The position numbers and the translations under genes are program-made. Under the pieces are notes generated by a model. It saw only the letters and a list, made by a program, of their open reading frames with translations. It searched no databases and was not told the origin of the DNA. A stretch of 64,000 nucleotides of DNA from Acinetobacter dispersus (GTDB lineage: Bacteria; Pseudomonadota; Gammaproteobacteria; Pseudomonadales; Moraxellaceae): the NCBI RefSeq assembly GCF_009884975.1, contig NZ_CP041970.1, positions 434,001-498,000 of the forward strand, in the 5' to 3' direction. This document shows positions 29,493-37,918 of this stretch, in pieces; within the stretch, counting starts at the first letter, position 1; every line of letters begins with the position of its first letter.

Positions 29493-31228
29493 AAATCTTG
29501 ATCAATTGTGTCCATATTTTTTTGTGCCATATATTTTTGAAGAACAGGGAGTTCCTCATCATTTAGCAGTTCAAACTCAAATTGAACAAAACTCTGGGTA
29601 ATTAATTGTGCGTTTAATAAATACACTTTGACTTCCTCTTTCCCCAATCTTAAATGAACAGCTTGGTGTTCTCTAAAAATTTGTGAACCTGGTAAAATTA
29701 AGGTTGTTTTTGTTTCATCCAAATTTTGGTTTTTTAATAAAAGTGTTGGATGATAGTTGCTGACATGTCGATCCGCCTGTATGCGAACCGCGCAAGGGAA
29801 AATTTCCTGCGCTAATACTTCTAAACCAAGTTCTAAACTTTTCTCGCTCGATTGTTTGAGCCAACGAATTACTCCTCCACGCCAGTGTCCATGTGATGTT
29901 TCTTTGACTAATATGTATTCGCCTGTTCTTAGGTTTTTCGGTGCTTCTCCTGACCATTTAATACGATAACCGTTCACACTGATATCGAGTATATCTGCTT
30001 GGTAAACGGCTTTGCTTTCACGGCTCAAGCGCTGAATAGCTGATTCCTGATTATCTGAAGTACTTTTTTTATCCCAAGCCGACATAAACTTTGATTCGTT
30101 TTGCAGGCCATAACCATGATCTAATAATAACGTTTCGGAAAAGTTTTTAGCTTTAGATAAATAGAAGTGAGCGGTCAGCAGACCAAAGCAGATATGCAGT
30201 TGCGCTGAATATTCATAACGCTCATGTCGACGTTCTGCAGTTGTACCTAAGATGGTTTGCACATGAAACTTTAGTGCTGGTGTTAAATAGATTTTTTCAT
30301 TCTTGGAAATGTATTCAGCATTTTTATGAAGTGTTGCTGTGACATGATCCAACAAACTATGTGTGCTGATAAAGATGTTTGGGTTGAAGCCAGAACTTTG
30401 CTTTTTATTATAAATCGGTGGATGGTCTTTGCTGGTATCAACTACATATTTGGTCAGGTCGGTTTCCTTCGCCAGAATCTGAACCATTTTTGCCCAGTCA
30501 AAACTACACTGAAACAGAGCCTGTATTTCAGATTGACGAATTTGATTGGTATTAAAAATATCCATCAAGATCAGTTGAGCATAGGCCTGCGTAATATTGG
30601 TAATCGAACTTGGTTTGCCCTGAGACTGATCTAAGTTGGTATGCTGATATTTATGTGTCACTGCTGCATCATAGAGCTGATGGGCAATTAACCATTGTCC
30701 AGCAACTGGTTCGCTATACAACATATGTTGCTGATAGAGAAGTTGGGTTAATTGCTGTAGCGATTGAAAGGTGGCTAAGGTTCTCGCCGTTTGCAGATTT
30801 TTCTTTTGATTCAGTGCGAAAATAGAAAACTTTTGCTGATCAAGTTGATCATTACTGCGACGCACAATATTGATATAGATTGCTGCGAAGTAGCAACGCA
30901 ATAACATTGCCAGTTCAATGATATGTTCATTCCGATCTGAGCTAATCACACCCTGATTAAAAAAGTTCTTTTCTAGGCTACCTAAAACATTTTCAATAGT
31001 CGGATGCAGAACCTGAACCAAGTCAAAACGTAAAGTTTCCGAACATTCTAATTCACTCAGCTCTAACAGAGCTGCAAACAGTGCTTTGGAGGTATCACCC
31101 AACTGCATAATGGATAGATTTGAAATCCATTCATTGAGACTTTTAGAATTGGTATCACAAAAGCTAAGTTTGTCCCGTCTTAAGACTGTTGGAATTTGGA
31201 AAATATCCGAAAAAGCATTATTCATCAT
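29474..31228 (-). CDS. PilZ-like domain protein paired with the FimX homologue
   Basis: A 584-aa soluble protein. The first ~380 residues are helical with no family I can name. A PilZ-like segment follows: RLSRESKAVYQADILDISVNGYRIKW keeps the DxSxxG core of cyclic-di-GMP-binding PilZ domains, while the Arg motif before it is RxxR rather than RxxxR. The last part has a second beta domain. The start chosen (31228) is an ATG-ATG pair 12-15 nt after the epmB stop; an upstream in-frame ATG at 31291 would overlap epmB. PilZ-FimX pairs act on the PilB motor in other species, so this pair may do so here. Confidence 0.72.
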   Translation of the reverse strand: MMNNAFSDIFQIPTVLRRDKLSFCDTNSKSLNEWISNLSIMQLGDTSKALFAALLELSELECSETLRFDLVQVLHPTIENVLGSLEKNFFNQGVISSDRNEHIIELAMLLRCYFAAIYINIVRRSNDQLDQQKFSIFALNQKKNLQTARTLATFQSLQQLTQLLYQQHMLYSEPVAGQWLIAHQLYDAAVTHKYQHTNLDQSQGKPSSITNITQAYAQLILMDIFNTNQIRQSEIQALFQCSFDWAKMVQILAKETDLTKYVVDTSKDHPPIYNKKQSSGFNPNIFISTHSLLDHVTATLHKNAEYISKNEKIYLTPALKFHVQTILGTTAERRHERYEYSAQLHICFGLLTAHFYLSKAKNFSETLLLDHGYGLQNESKFMSAWDKKSTSDNQESAIQRLSRESKAVYQADILDISVNGYRIKWSGEAPKNLRTGEYILVKETSHGHWRGGVIRWLKQSSEKSLELGLEVLAQEIFPCAVRIQADRHVSNYHPTLLLKNQNLDETKTTLILPGSQIFREHQAVHLRLGKEEVKVYLLNAQLITQSFVQFEFELLNDEELPVLQKYMAQKNMDTIDQDLWEALK

Positions 31229-31241
31229 TGTGTTATCAATC

Positions 31242-32258
31242 TCAGAATGTTTGAACCCCAAAAAGCGGTGTTTTATTTTTTTCGCCCGCAATTTCCCTGA
31301 CGAGTTTCGGGACGAGATATCCTGGTAAACTCGCTAATACATCACTGTATATCTGATCTATCTCTGAAGATCTTAAATCAAAATGCTGAGCACCTTTAAC
31401 TTTATCCAAAACATGAAGGTAATAGGGCATTACTCGTGCTTCAAATAAACGGCTACTCAATGCATTTAAAGTTTCTGCAGAATCATTCACACCTTTGAGC
31501 AAAACTGCCTGATTAAGAACGGTTATATGCTGGAATGATAACTGTAGCAACTTCGAGCAAGTGAAATCATCGAGTTCAGCTGCGTGGTTTGAGTGTACCA
31601 CTACTACAATACGTAGCCTACTGTTTTTTAATATAGAAATCAGCTCTTCATCAATACGATTCGGGATCACAATCGGAACCCGTGAATGAATTCTCAATAT
31701 CTTAATCTGAGGGAGAGATGCGACTCGTTCTAGCCACAATGAAATTTTTCGATTGTTTAGCGTAAGGGGGTCACCACCACTCAAAATTACTTCATTGATT
31801 TGTGGATTTTGCTCAATATACTGTTTGATATTTAACCAATCGTCATTTTTAGGAAGATTTTCCTGATACGGGAAATGACGACGGAAACAGTAGCGACAGT
31901 GAATCGCACATGCACCAGTTAAGGTCAACAAAAAACGTGATTGATATTTATGTAGAACTCCCGCCATTTGATTTGCTGCTTCTTCACCTAAAGGATCTGT
32001 CACAAACTCAGGATGTTCTTCCAATTCGAGATGATGGGGTAAAACTTGTAGTAGCAGAGGGTCAAGCGGATCGCCAACGGTCATTTTTCCGACGAATGCA
32101 CGCGGGACGCGCAATTTAAACTGTTCAGAGGCGAGGATTGCCCCTGATAATAGTTGATCGGTAGATAACTCAAGCAGATTTAACAGCTCTAAAGGATCAG
32201 TAATTAGGTCACTGAGTTGTGATTGCCAGTTTTGCTCTTGATGTAAATAGTTTATCAT
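31242..32258 (-). CDS. epmB: EF-P beta-lysylation protein (lysine 2,3-aminomutase family)
   Basis: A radical SAM, PLP-dependent enzyme that makes (R)-beta-lysine for attachment to elongation factor P. The CxxxCxxC cluster motif (CAIHCRYCFRRHFPY) and SGGDPL motif are intact, and the 338-aa length fits the short EpmB form. It is divergent from efp, its target, at 354 bp distance. The FimX/PilZ-like genes follow on the same strand and may share its transcript. Confidence 0.95.
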   Translation of the reverse strand: MINYLHQEQNWQSQLSDLITDPLELLNLLELSTDQLLSGAILASEQFKLRVPRAFVGKMTVGDPLDPLLLQVLPHHLELEEHPEFVTDPLGEEAANQMAGVLHKYQSRFLLTLTGACAIHCRYCFRRHFPYQENLPKNDDWLNIKQYIEQNPQINEVILSGGDPLTLNNRKISLWLERVASLPQIKILRIHSRVPIVIPNRIDEELISILKNSRLRIVVVVHSNHAAELDDFTCSKLLQLSFQHITVLNQAVLLKGVNDSAETLNALSSRLFEARVMPYYLHVLDKVKGAQHFDLRSSEIDQIYSDVLASLPGYLVPKLVREIAGEKNKTPLFGVQTF

Positions 32259-32309
32259 GCCATACGTAAAAATAGTGTTAGCCGCAGCTGTGTGCCTAGT
32301 CTAGCATTG

Positions 32310-32576
32310 GGGCTTGTTTAACGTTCATATATGAATTGCGTTATTGGTTAAAATTTAATCATGCGAGGCGTGAAACGTAGGGAATGGCTATTCCCTTGCC
32401 AAGTTTCATAACGAAGTATGAGGAAATTTTAGCCATAACCCTACGGGACAGGGATATTTTTTGTAGCTACTGCGTTATGTATGGTTCATTTAGAATAACT
32501 AAATTTCACCATCCATGCCTTGTATCGTCGAAAAAATCTCCTCTGTCGCAACCAAATATGAATGTTAAACAAGCCC
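32310..32576. mobile_element. MITE-like element 1 with 21-bp terminal inverted repeats
   Basis: The ends (GGGCTTGTTTAAC at 32310 and its complement ending GTTAAACAAGCCC at 32576) form a 21-bp inverted repeat with one mismatch. The 267-bp interior has no coding frame. Its right half is clearly related to the element at 33344-33511: shared blocks are ATTTTTTGT, ATTTAGAATA-x-CTAAATT and TCTCTGTCGCAA or close variants. It fills most of the epmB-efp intergenic region. It may be a non-autonomous element or an insertion-sequence relic. Confidence 0.7.
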
Positions 32577-32612
32577 ATAAGATTTGATTTTTAAGTTTGG
32601 AGTGCGCCTTTC

Positions 32613-33182
32613 ATGGCCTATTATTCTACAAATGATTTTAAAGCAGGCCTTAAGGTTATGCTTGATGGTAACCCATGTTCAATCATGGAAAATGAATATG
32701 TAAAACCAGGTAAAGGTCAAGCGTTTAACCGTGTGAAATTACGTAACCTTCGCTCTGGTAAAGTATTAGAAAAAACATTCAAATCAGGTGATTCTTTAGA
32801 AGCAGCTGATATTGTAGAAGTTGAAATGGATTACCTCTACAACGATGGCGAAATGTGGAACTTCATGGATCCTGTATCTTTCGAGCAAATTGCTGCTGAT
32901 AAAACAGCAATGGGCGATGCTGCGAAATGGTTAAAAGATGATTCAAATGAAAAATGTACGATCATGTTATTCAATGGCGTACCTTTGAACGTAAATCCAC
33001 CAAACTTTGTTGTGTTGAAAATTATTGAAACTGATCCAGGTGTACGTGGTGATACTTCTGGCGGTGGCGGTAAGCCAGCGAAGCTTGAAACAGGTGCAGT
33101 TGTACGTGTTCCATTATTCGTACAGCAAGAAGAAAGCGTTCGTGTAGACACACGTACTGGTGACTACCTAGAACGTGCATAA
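32613..33182 (+). CDS. efp: Elongation factor P
   Basis: Rescues ribosomes stalled on proline stretches. The 189-aa length is standard. The modified residue Lys34 is present in the loop KPGKGQAF, consistent with beta-lysylation by the divergent EpmB. The C-terminal signature ([26 protein letters not shown]) is intact. It is flanked on both sides by MITE-like elements and followed by a strong terminator. Confidence 0.98.
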   Translation: MAYYSTNDFKAGLKVMLDGNPCSIMENEYVKPGKGQAFNRVKLRNLRSGKVLEKTFKSGDSLEAADIVEVEMDYLYNDGEMWNFMDPVSFEQIAADKTAMGDAAKWLKDDSNEKCTIMLFNGVPLNVNPPNFVVLKIIETDPGVRGDTSGGGGKPAKLETGAVVRVPLFVQQEESVRVDTRTGDYLERA

Positions 33183-33224
33183 TTGTGAATGAGTAGCCAA
33201 GCTACTCAAGATATACAATTATCG

Positions 33225-33256
33225 AAGGGATGATTAAACAATCATCCCTTTTTTTA
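33225..33256 (+). terminator. Intrinsic terminator of efp
   Basis: An 11-bp stem AAGGGATGATT/AATCATCCCTT with a short loop and following T-run. A smaller hairpin (GAGTAG..CTACTC) lies just before it at 33191-33207. Confidence 0.93.
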
Positions 33257-33343
33257 TGCCAAAGTATTAGATAAATAATTGAAGCTAGAAGGTAAACTTA
33301 CAAAGATATTTCTTCTACAGAAAATATGGAAAGGGAAATCTAA

Positions 33344-33511
33344 TAGGGCTTGCTGACATTTTTTGTTGCCACTACATTATCTTGCGTAGCTGTAATCGCT
33401 ACTCATTATTTAGAATAGCTAAATTGCATAAGACATGCTTTATGTCTTCTAAAAATGTTCTCTGTCGCAATGATAGCTATAGCTCGTAAAGTGAAATGTC
33501 AACAGACCCTA
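33344..33511. mobile_element. MITE-like element 2, related to element 1
   Basis: A 168-bp non-coding segment with imperfect terminal inverted repeats: TAGGGCTTGCTGACATTT at the left, and TAGGGTCTGTTGACATTT read from the right end. TA at both ends fits a TA target duplication. The interior shares several blocks with the element at 32310-32576 but is shorter at one end and has its own 14-bp block. It lies between the efp terminator and cstA. Confidence 0.65.
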
Positions 33512-33541
33512 ACCACGCATTATGTATTTGAGAGGTTTTGA

Positions 33542-35644
33542 ATGGAGACAACACAAGCAAAGTCAACACTTCCCTCGAAACTCCTTTGGAGTTTGGTTGC
33601 CATCGTTGGGGCAATTTCATTTGGGATCTTGGCGGTTAGTCGTGGTGAGCATGTTAATGCGGTCTGGTTAGTTCTTGCCGCAGTCTGTGTATATAGCATT
33701 GCATATCGGTTCTATAGTTTATTTATTGCAAACAAAGTTTTTGAATTAAATCCTAAACGGTTAACCCCAGCTCATCGTCTCGCAGATGGTCTGGATTATG
33801 TTCCGACCAATAAGTTCGTTTTATTCGGTCATCACTTTGCCGCGATTGCAGGTGCAGGGCCTTTAGTCGGTCCAATTCTCGCAGCGCAAATGGGTTACTT
33901 ACCTGGCACCATCTGGCTTTTAGTCGGTGTGGTGATTGCGGGTGCTGTACAAGATTTTCTGGTTTTATTTATCTCCACACGTCGTGATGGTCGCTCTCTA
34001 GGCGAAATGGCAAAACAAGAACTCGGTACTTTTGCGGGTGTGATTGTGATGCTAGGTACGTTGGGGGTGATGATTATTATCCTTGCTGTGCTGGCTTTGG
34101 TCGTGGTGAAAGCATTGGCGCATAGCCCATGGGGTGTGTTCAGTATTGCTGCAACCATTCCAATCGCCTTATTCATGGGCGTGTATATGCGCTATCTACG
34201 CCCAGGGAAAATTGCAGAAGTATCTATCATTGGTTTTGTATTGATGATGGCGGCAATTGTATATGGTGGGGATGTTGCAAAAGATCCATATTGGGGGCAG
34301 TTATTTACCCTCAGTGGTACTCAATTGACATGGGCCTTAATTATTTATGGTTTTATCGCCTCTGTTTTACCGGTTTGGTTGTTATTAGCACCACGTGACT
34401 ACTTATCAACCTTCCTTAAAATTGGTGTGATTGCAGGCTTGGCGATCGGGATTATCTTTGCGATGCCTGATTTGAAAATGCCAGCAGTGACCCATTTTGT
34501 TGATGGTACAGGCCCTGTATTTGCGGGTAGTTTATTTCCTTTCCTATTTATTACCATTGCCTGTGGTGCGATTTCAGGTTTCCATGCCTTGGTTGCATCA
34601 GGTACAACACCTAAATTGGTCGATAACGAAGTCAATATTCGTATGATCGGTTATGGTGGTATGTTGATGGAATCTTTCGTCGGCATCATGGCAATGATCT
34701 GTGCGACAGTACTCGATCCAGGCATTTACTTTGCAATTAATGCACCAGCGGCAGTTTTAGGAACCTCGGTAGAGACTGCTGCGGAAGCTGTGCGTAATCT
34801 TGGTTTCGTGGTGAGTCCAGAAATGTTGACCTTATTGGCTCAGGAAGTCGGTGAGAGTTCAATCTTATCTCGTACAGGTGGTGCGCCTACATTTGCAATT
34901 GGTATGGCACATATCATTTCAGAGATTTTCAACAACCGCTCAATGATGGCATTCTGGTATCACTTTGCGATTCTGTTTGAAGCATTATTTATTCTAACTG
35001 CGGTAGATGCGGGTACACGTGCTTGTCGTTTCATGGTACAGGATACAGTAGGTATCGTGGTTCCAGCGATTAAACAATCGAGTTCATTCTTTGGGAACTT
35101 GGTTGGGACCTTTGTCGCGGTGGCAGGTTGGGGCTTCTTCGTTTACCAAGGTGTGGTTGATCCGCTTGGTGGGATTAACTCATTATGGCCGTTATTTGGT
35201 ATTGGTAACCAGATTCTTGCCTCGATGGCTTTAATTTTAGGAACCGTCATTTTATTCAAGATGAAGAAAGAGAAGTATGTTTGGGTTACGATCGTCCCGA
35301 CGATTTTCTTATTCATTACCTCAATGACAGCAGGTTGGCAAAAGATTTTCCATGAAAATCCAAAAATTGGCTTCCTTGCACAAGCGAATCGTTTCTCGGA
35401 TGCAATTGCGCGTGGTGAGGTGCTTGCACCAGCCAAAACCGTTGCTGAAATGCAAACGATTGTAATGTCAAATCAGATCAATGCTGCACTGTGTGGCTTC
35501 TTTATGATTGTTGCGATTGTGATGATCATTGCTTCGATTGGTATTGTACGCAGAGCATTGGCGAGCCCTACACCAACAGTGAACGAGGCACCAGCAGTTT
35601 ATTCAGAAACCCCGATGACTGCGAATAGCATCAAAGGAGAGTAG
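33542..35644 (+). CDS. cstA: CstA-family pyruvate/peptide transporter
   Basis: A 700-aa inner-membrane protein with many hydrophobic segments. The CstA family pattern is clear: FGHHFAAIAGAGPLVGPILAAQMGYLPG, FISTRRDGRSLGEMAKQELG, and IACGAISGFHALVASGTTPK. E. coli members (CstA, BtsT) import pyruvate or peptides under carbon limitation. The small DUF466 gene follows by 2 nt, as it does in many genomes. Confidence 0.95.
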   Translation: METTQAKSTLPSKLLWSLVAIVGAISFGILAVSRGEHVNAVWLVLAAVCVYSIAYRFYSLFIANKVFELNPKRLTPAHRLADGLDYVPTNKFVLFGHHFAAIAGAGPLVGPILAAQMGYLPGTIWLLVGVVIAGAVQDFLVLFISTRRDGRSLGEMAKQELGTFAGVIVMLGTLGVMIIILAVLALVVVKALAHSPWGVFSIAATIPIALFMGVYMRYLRPGKIAEVSIIGFVLMMAAIVYGGDVAKDPYWGQLFTLSGTQLTWALIIYGFIASVLPVWLLLAPRDYLSTFLKIGVIAGLAIGIIFAMPDLKMPAVTHFVDGTGPVFAGSLFPFLFITIACGAISGFHALVASGTTPKLVDNEVNIRMIGYGGMLMESFVGIMAMICATVLDPGIYFAINAPAAVLGTSVETAAEAVRNLGFVVSPEMLTLLAQEVGESSILSRTGGAPTFAIGMAHIISEIFNNRSMMAFWYHFAILFEALFILTAVDAGTRACRFMVQDTVGIVVPAIKQSSSFFGNLVGTFVAVAGWGFFVYQGVVDPLGGINSLWPLFGIGNQILASMALILGTVILFKMKKEKYVWVTIVPTIFLFITSMTAGWQKIFHENPKIGFLAQANRFSDAIARGEVLAPAKTVAEMQTIVMSNQINAALCGFFMIVAIVMIIASIGIVRRALASPTPTVNEAPAVYSETPMTANSIKGE

Positions 35645-35646
35645 CG

Positions 35647-35949
35647 ATGGATTTTAAAATTGCTCGACGAGGCAGCGCAGTGATTGTGAAGATTATTAAA
35701 TTCACCATCATGTCGCAAAAACATTTGCTGTTATCACCCAAGAATTGGTCACGGATTGCTGTGTTATGGCAACGTTTGCAGCAGAGTTTTCGTTTGATGG
35801 TCGGTGTGCCTGACTACGAAACCTATGTGCAGCATATGAAAGCGCATCATCCAGATTTAACCCCGATGGATGCAAAGACATTTTATCGTCATTGTATCGA
35901 TGCACGTTATCCTTCTGCGGGCGGTAATATGAAAAAATGCCCTTGCTAG
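35647..35949 (+). CDS. ybdD: YbdD-like protein (DUF466), CstA partner
   Basis: A 100-aa protein whose last ~65 residues are the DUF466 domain (MVGVPDYETYVQHMKAHHPDLTPMDAKTFYRHCIDARYPS). The first ~35 residues are extra compared with the E. coli form and are basic. The ATG at 35647 has a GGAGAG site just upstream, overlapping the cstA stop. DUF466 proteins may assist CstA; the mechanism is not known. Confidence 0.9.
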   Translation: MDFKIARRGSAVIVKIIKFTIMSQKHLLLSPKNWSRIAVLWQRLQQSFRLMVGVPDYETYVQHMKAHHPDLTPMDAKTFYRHCIDARYPSAGGNMKKCPC

Positions 35950-35978
35950 AAATCAATTGATTTCGTTGAAAAAAAACC

Positions 35979-36014
35979 AAAACAGTGTATGTTGAAACAT
36001 GCACTGTTTTATTT
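35979..36014 (+). terminator. Intrinsic terminator after ybdD
   Basis: A stem AAAACAGTG..ATG/CATGCACTGTTTT followed by a T-rich run. It covers an in-frame ATG (35989) of the next frame, which argues for the later moxR start. Confidence 0.85.
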
Positions 36015-36027
36015 TGGGGATAAAATT

Positions 36028-36987
36028 ATGTGGGGCACGGATCAAGCTTCAGTTCAAGACAAAAAACGACAAAATCAAGCATTAGAACTAGATATTAAAA
36101 GCTTTGGTCAAAAGATTGAGCAATTTTTAATTGAAGTCAATCAGCTCATTTTAGATAAGCCGCAACAAACCAAACTGGCACTGACCTGTTTGCTGGCAGG
36201 TGGTCATGTATTGTTTGAAGATTTACCAGGACTTGGTAAAACAACCTTAGCCAGTGCCTTGGCGCGTTTGGCTGGATTACATTTTCAGCGGATTCAATTC
36301 ACCAATGATATGTTGGCCAGTGATGTGATTGGCATCAATATTTTTAATCAGAAAGAACATGTATTTGAATTTAAGCAAGGTCCTGTTTTTACCCAAATTC
36401 TCCTCGCAGATGAAATTAATCGCTGTAGTCCCAAAACTCAAAGTGCTTTGTTGGAAGCGATGGAAGAAGGGGCTGTCACTGTAGATGGCGTGCATTATGA
36501 GTTGCCACAACCTTTTTGGGTACTCGCTACGCAAAACCCACTCTTTCAAAGTGGAACTTATGCGTTGCCAGAGTCTCAACTAGACCGCTTTTTGATGCGA
36601 TTGTCATTGGGTTATCCATCTCGTCAAGCAGAAAAATTACTGTTACAACAAAGCTCACGCCAAGTCTTGATTCATCAATTAGATGCTGTGTTTAACCAAG
36701 CCGATATTTTGCATTTACGTGAATTGGCCAAACAGATCTTCCTCAGTGACGCCGTACTTAATTATATTTTAGACTTAGCTGCTGAAACACGTAAGCAACG
36801 CCATGGCCTGTCTACACGTGGAGTATTGGCATTGAAAGCTGCAGCACAAGCCTATGCGTTGGTTGAAGGGCGTAGCTTCGTGACCACGGATGATGTACAA
36901 ACGGTATTTGTGGCTGTGGTTGCACATCGTTTAAGTTTGGGTGAGATGGAGGTAAAACAACTGTTGCAGTCAGTTGATGCAATGTAG
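36028..36987 (+). CDS. MoxR-family AAA+ ATPase
   Basis: A 319-aa AAA+ protein. Walker A is EDLPGLGKTTLA, Walker B is LLADEINR, and the sensor region (ATQNP) and Arg finger segment (PESQLDRFLMRL) are in place. The start at 36028 has a TGGGGA site 7 nt upstream; the earlier ATG at 35989 lies inside a terminator hairpin. MoxR proteins act as chaperones for neighbouring DUF58/VWA or transglutaminase proteins. It heads the moxR-DUF58-tgpA operon. Confidence 0.93.
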   Translation: MWGTDQASVQDKKRQNQALELDIKSFGQKIEQFLIEVNQLILDKPQQTKLALTCLLAGGHVLFEDLPGLGKTTLASALARLAGLHFQRIQFTNDMLASDVIGINIFNQKEHVFEFKQGPVFTQILLADEINRCSPKTQSALLEAMEEGAVTVDGVHYELPQPFWVLATQNPLFQSGTYALPESQLDRFLMRLSLGYPSRQAEKLLLQQSSRQVLIHQLDAVFNQADILHLRELAKQIFLSDAVLNYILDLAAETRKQRHGLSTRGVLALKAAAQAYALVEGRSFVTTDDVQTVFVAVVAHRLSLGEMEVKQLLQSVDAM

Positions 36988-37000
36988 GTGAGTACAGACT

Positions 37001-37918
37001 ATGCAAACTGGACTTAAACAACAGGTCAATCAATGGATCGCAAAACGTTTCCAAGTGGATCGCAGTAAAATCTTGCGACAAAAGGACGTTTTGGTTTTTA
37101 TCTATAAGCAAGGCTTTCTATATCTGGTCCTGATTCTAATTACCTTTATTGCTGGAATTAACTATGCAAACAATCTGATTTTAGGATTTTGCTTTCTAAT
37201 CAGCGCCATTCTGTGCATTAGTTTTTATCTGACCTTTAAGCAATTACATGATTTACAAATTGATATTGTGCTTCCTGAAGTCGGACAAGTCGATCAAGCA
37301 ATCATTTTAAAGCTGCTATTTAAACAACCTGTTCGTTCTGCACGTTATCTAAGGATCCAGTGGCAAACTCAAGAGCAATTGGTTTATCTAGATCAAACCC
37401 AGCATGGCATTGAGTTGCCTGTTATCGCAGAAAAACGCGGACTTTATGAATTTGAGACCATTAAAATTTATTCTACTTATCCCTTAGGATTAGTCCGCGC
37501 ATGGACTTATTTATATCCAAAACATAAAGTCTGGGTCGCCCCAAAGGGCTATGACTGGCAGAAAGAACATAAAAATAAGCCAACTTCTGCCCAAGATAGC
37601 TTAGATGAGTTTAAAGAGTTACGTAGCTTTCAACACGGTGATTCTTATCAAAATGTGGCATGGAAACAGGTCGCACGTGGGCAGGGATTTCTGACCAAAA
37701 TCTTTGAAGCTCAGGCCAATCACCAGCATCTGGAAATTGACTATCAGCAGATCCCAGCTCAAAGCCATGAAGATAAATTAAGCTTTATGATGGGTTTGGT
37801 CGAGCAATGTGAACAGTTAGGTGATGATTATGCACTTATTTTGCCGCATGCACGCTTGGAAAGTGGGCAGGGACAATCTCAGTTAATTAAGGCAAAACTT
37901 TTATTAGCGCAGGCATAA
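37001..37918 (+). CDS. DUF58 domain membrane protein
   Basis: A 305-aa protein with two membrane helices near residues 28-78. A soluble part follows with the DUF58 core (DEFKELRSFQHGDSYQNVAWKQVARG) at about 205-225. In many Gram-negative bacteria it lies between moxR and a transglutaminase gene and is probably part of an envelope maintenance complex. The stop overlaps the next start by 1 nt (TAATG). Confidence 0.92.
   Translation: MQTGLKQQVNQWIAKRFQVDRSKILRQKDVLVFIYKQGFLYLVLILITFIAGINYANNLILGFCFLISAILCISFYLTFKQLHDLQIDIVLPEVGQVDQAIILKLLFKQPVRSARYLRIQWQTQEQLVYLDQTQHGIELPVIAEKRGLYEFETIKIYSTYPLGLVRAWTYLYPKHKVWVAPKGYDWQKEHKNKPTSAQDSLDEFKELRSFQHGDSYQNVAWKQVARGQGFLTKIFEAQANHQHLEIDYQQIPAQSHEDKLSFMMGLVEQCEQLGDDYALILPHARLESGQGQSQLIKAKLLLAQA

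Noticed and set aside
32310..33511. Composite transposon carrying efp
   Set aside because: Neither flanking element encodes a transposase and efp with its divergent epmB is in its normal conserved setting, so I report two MITE-like elements and not a composite transposon.
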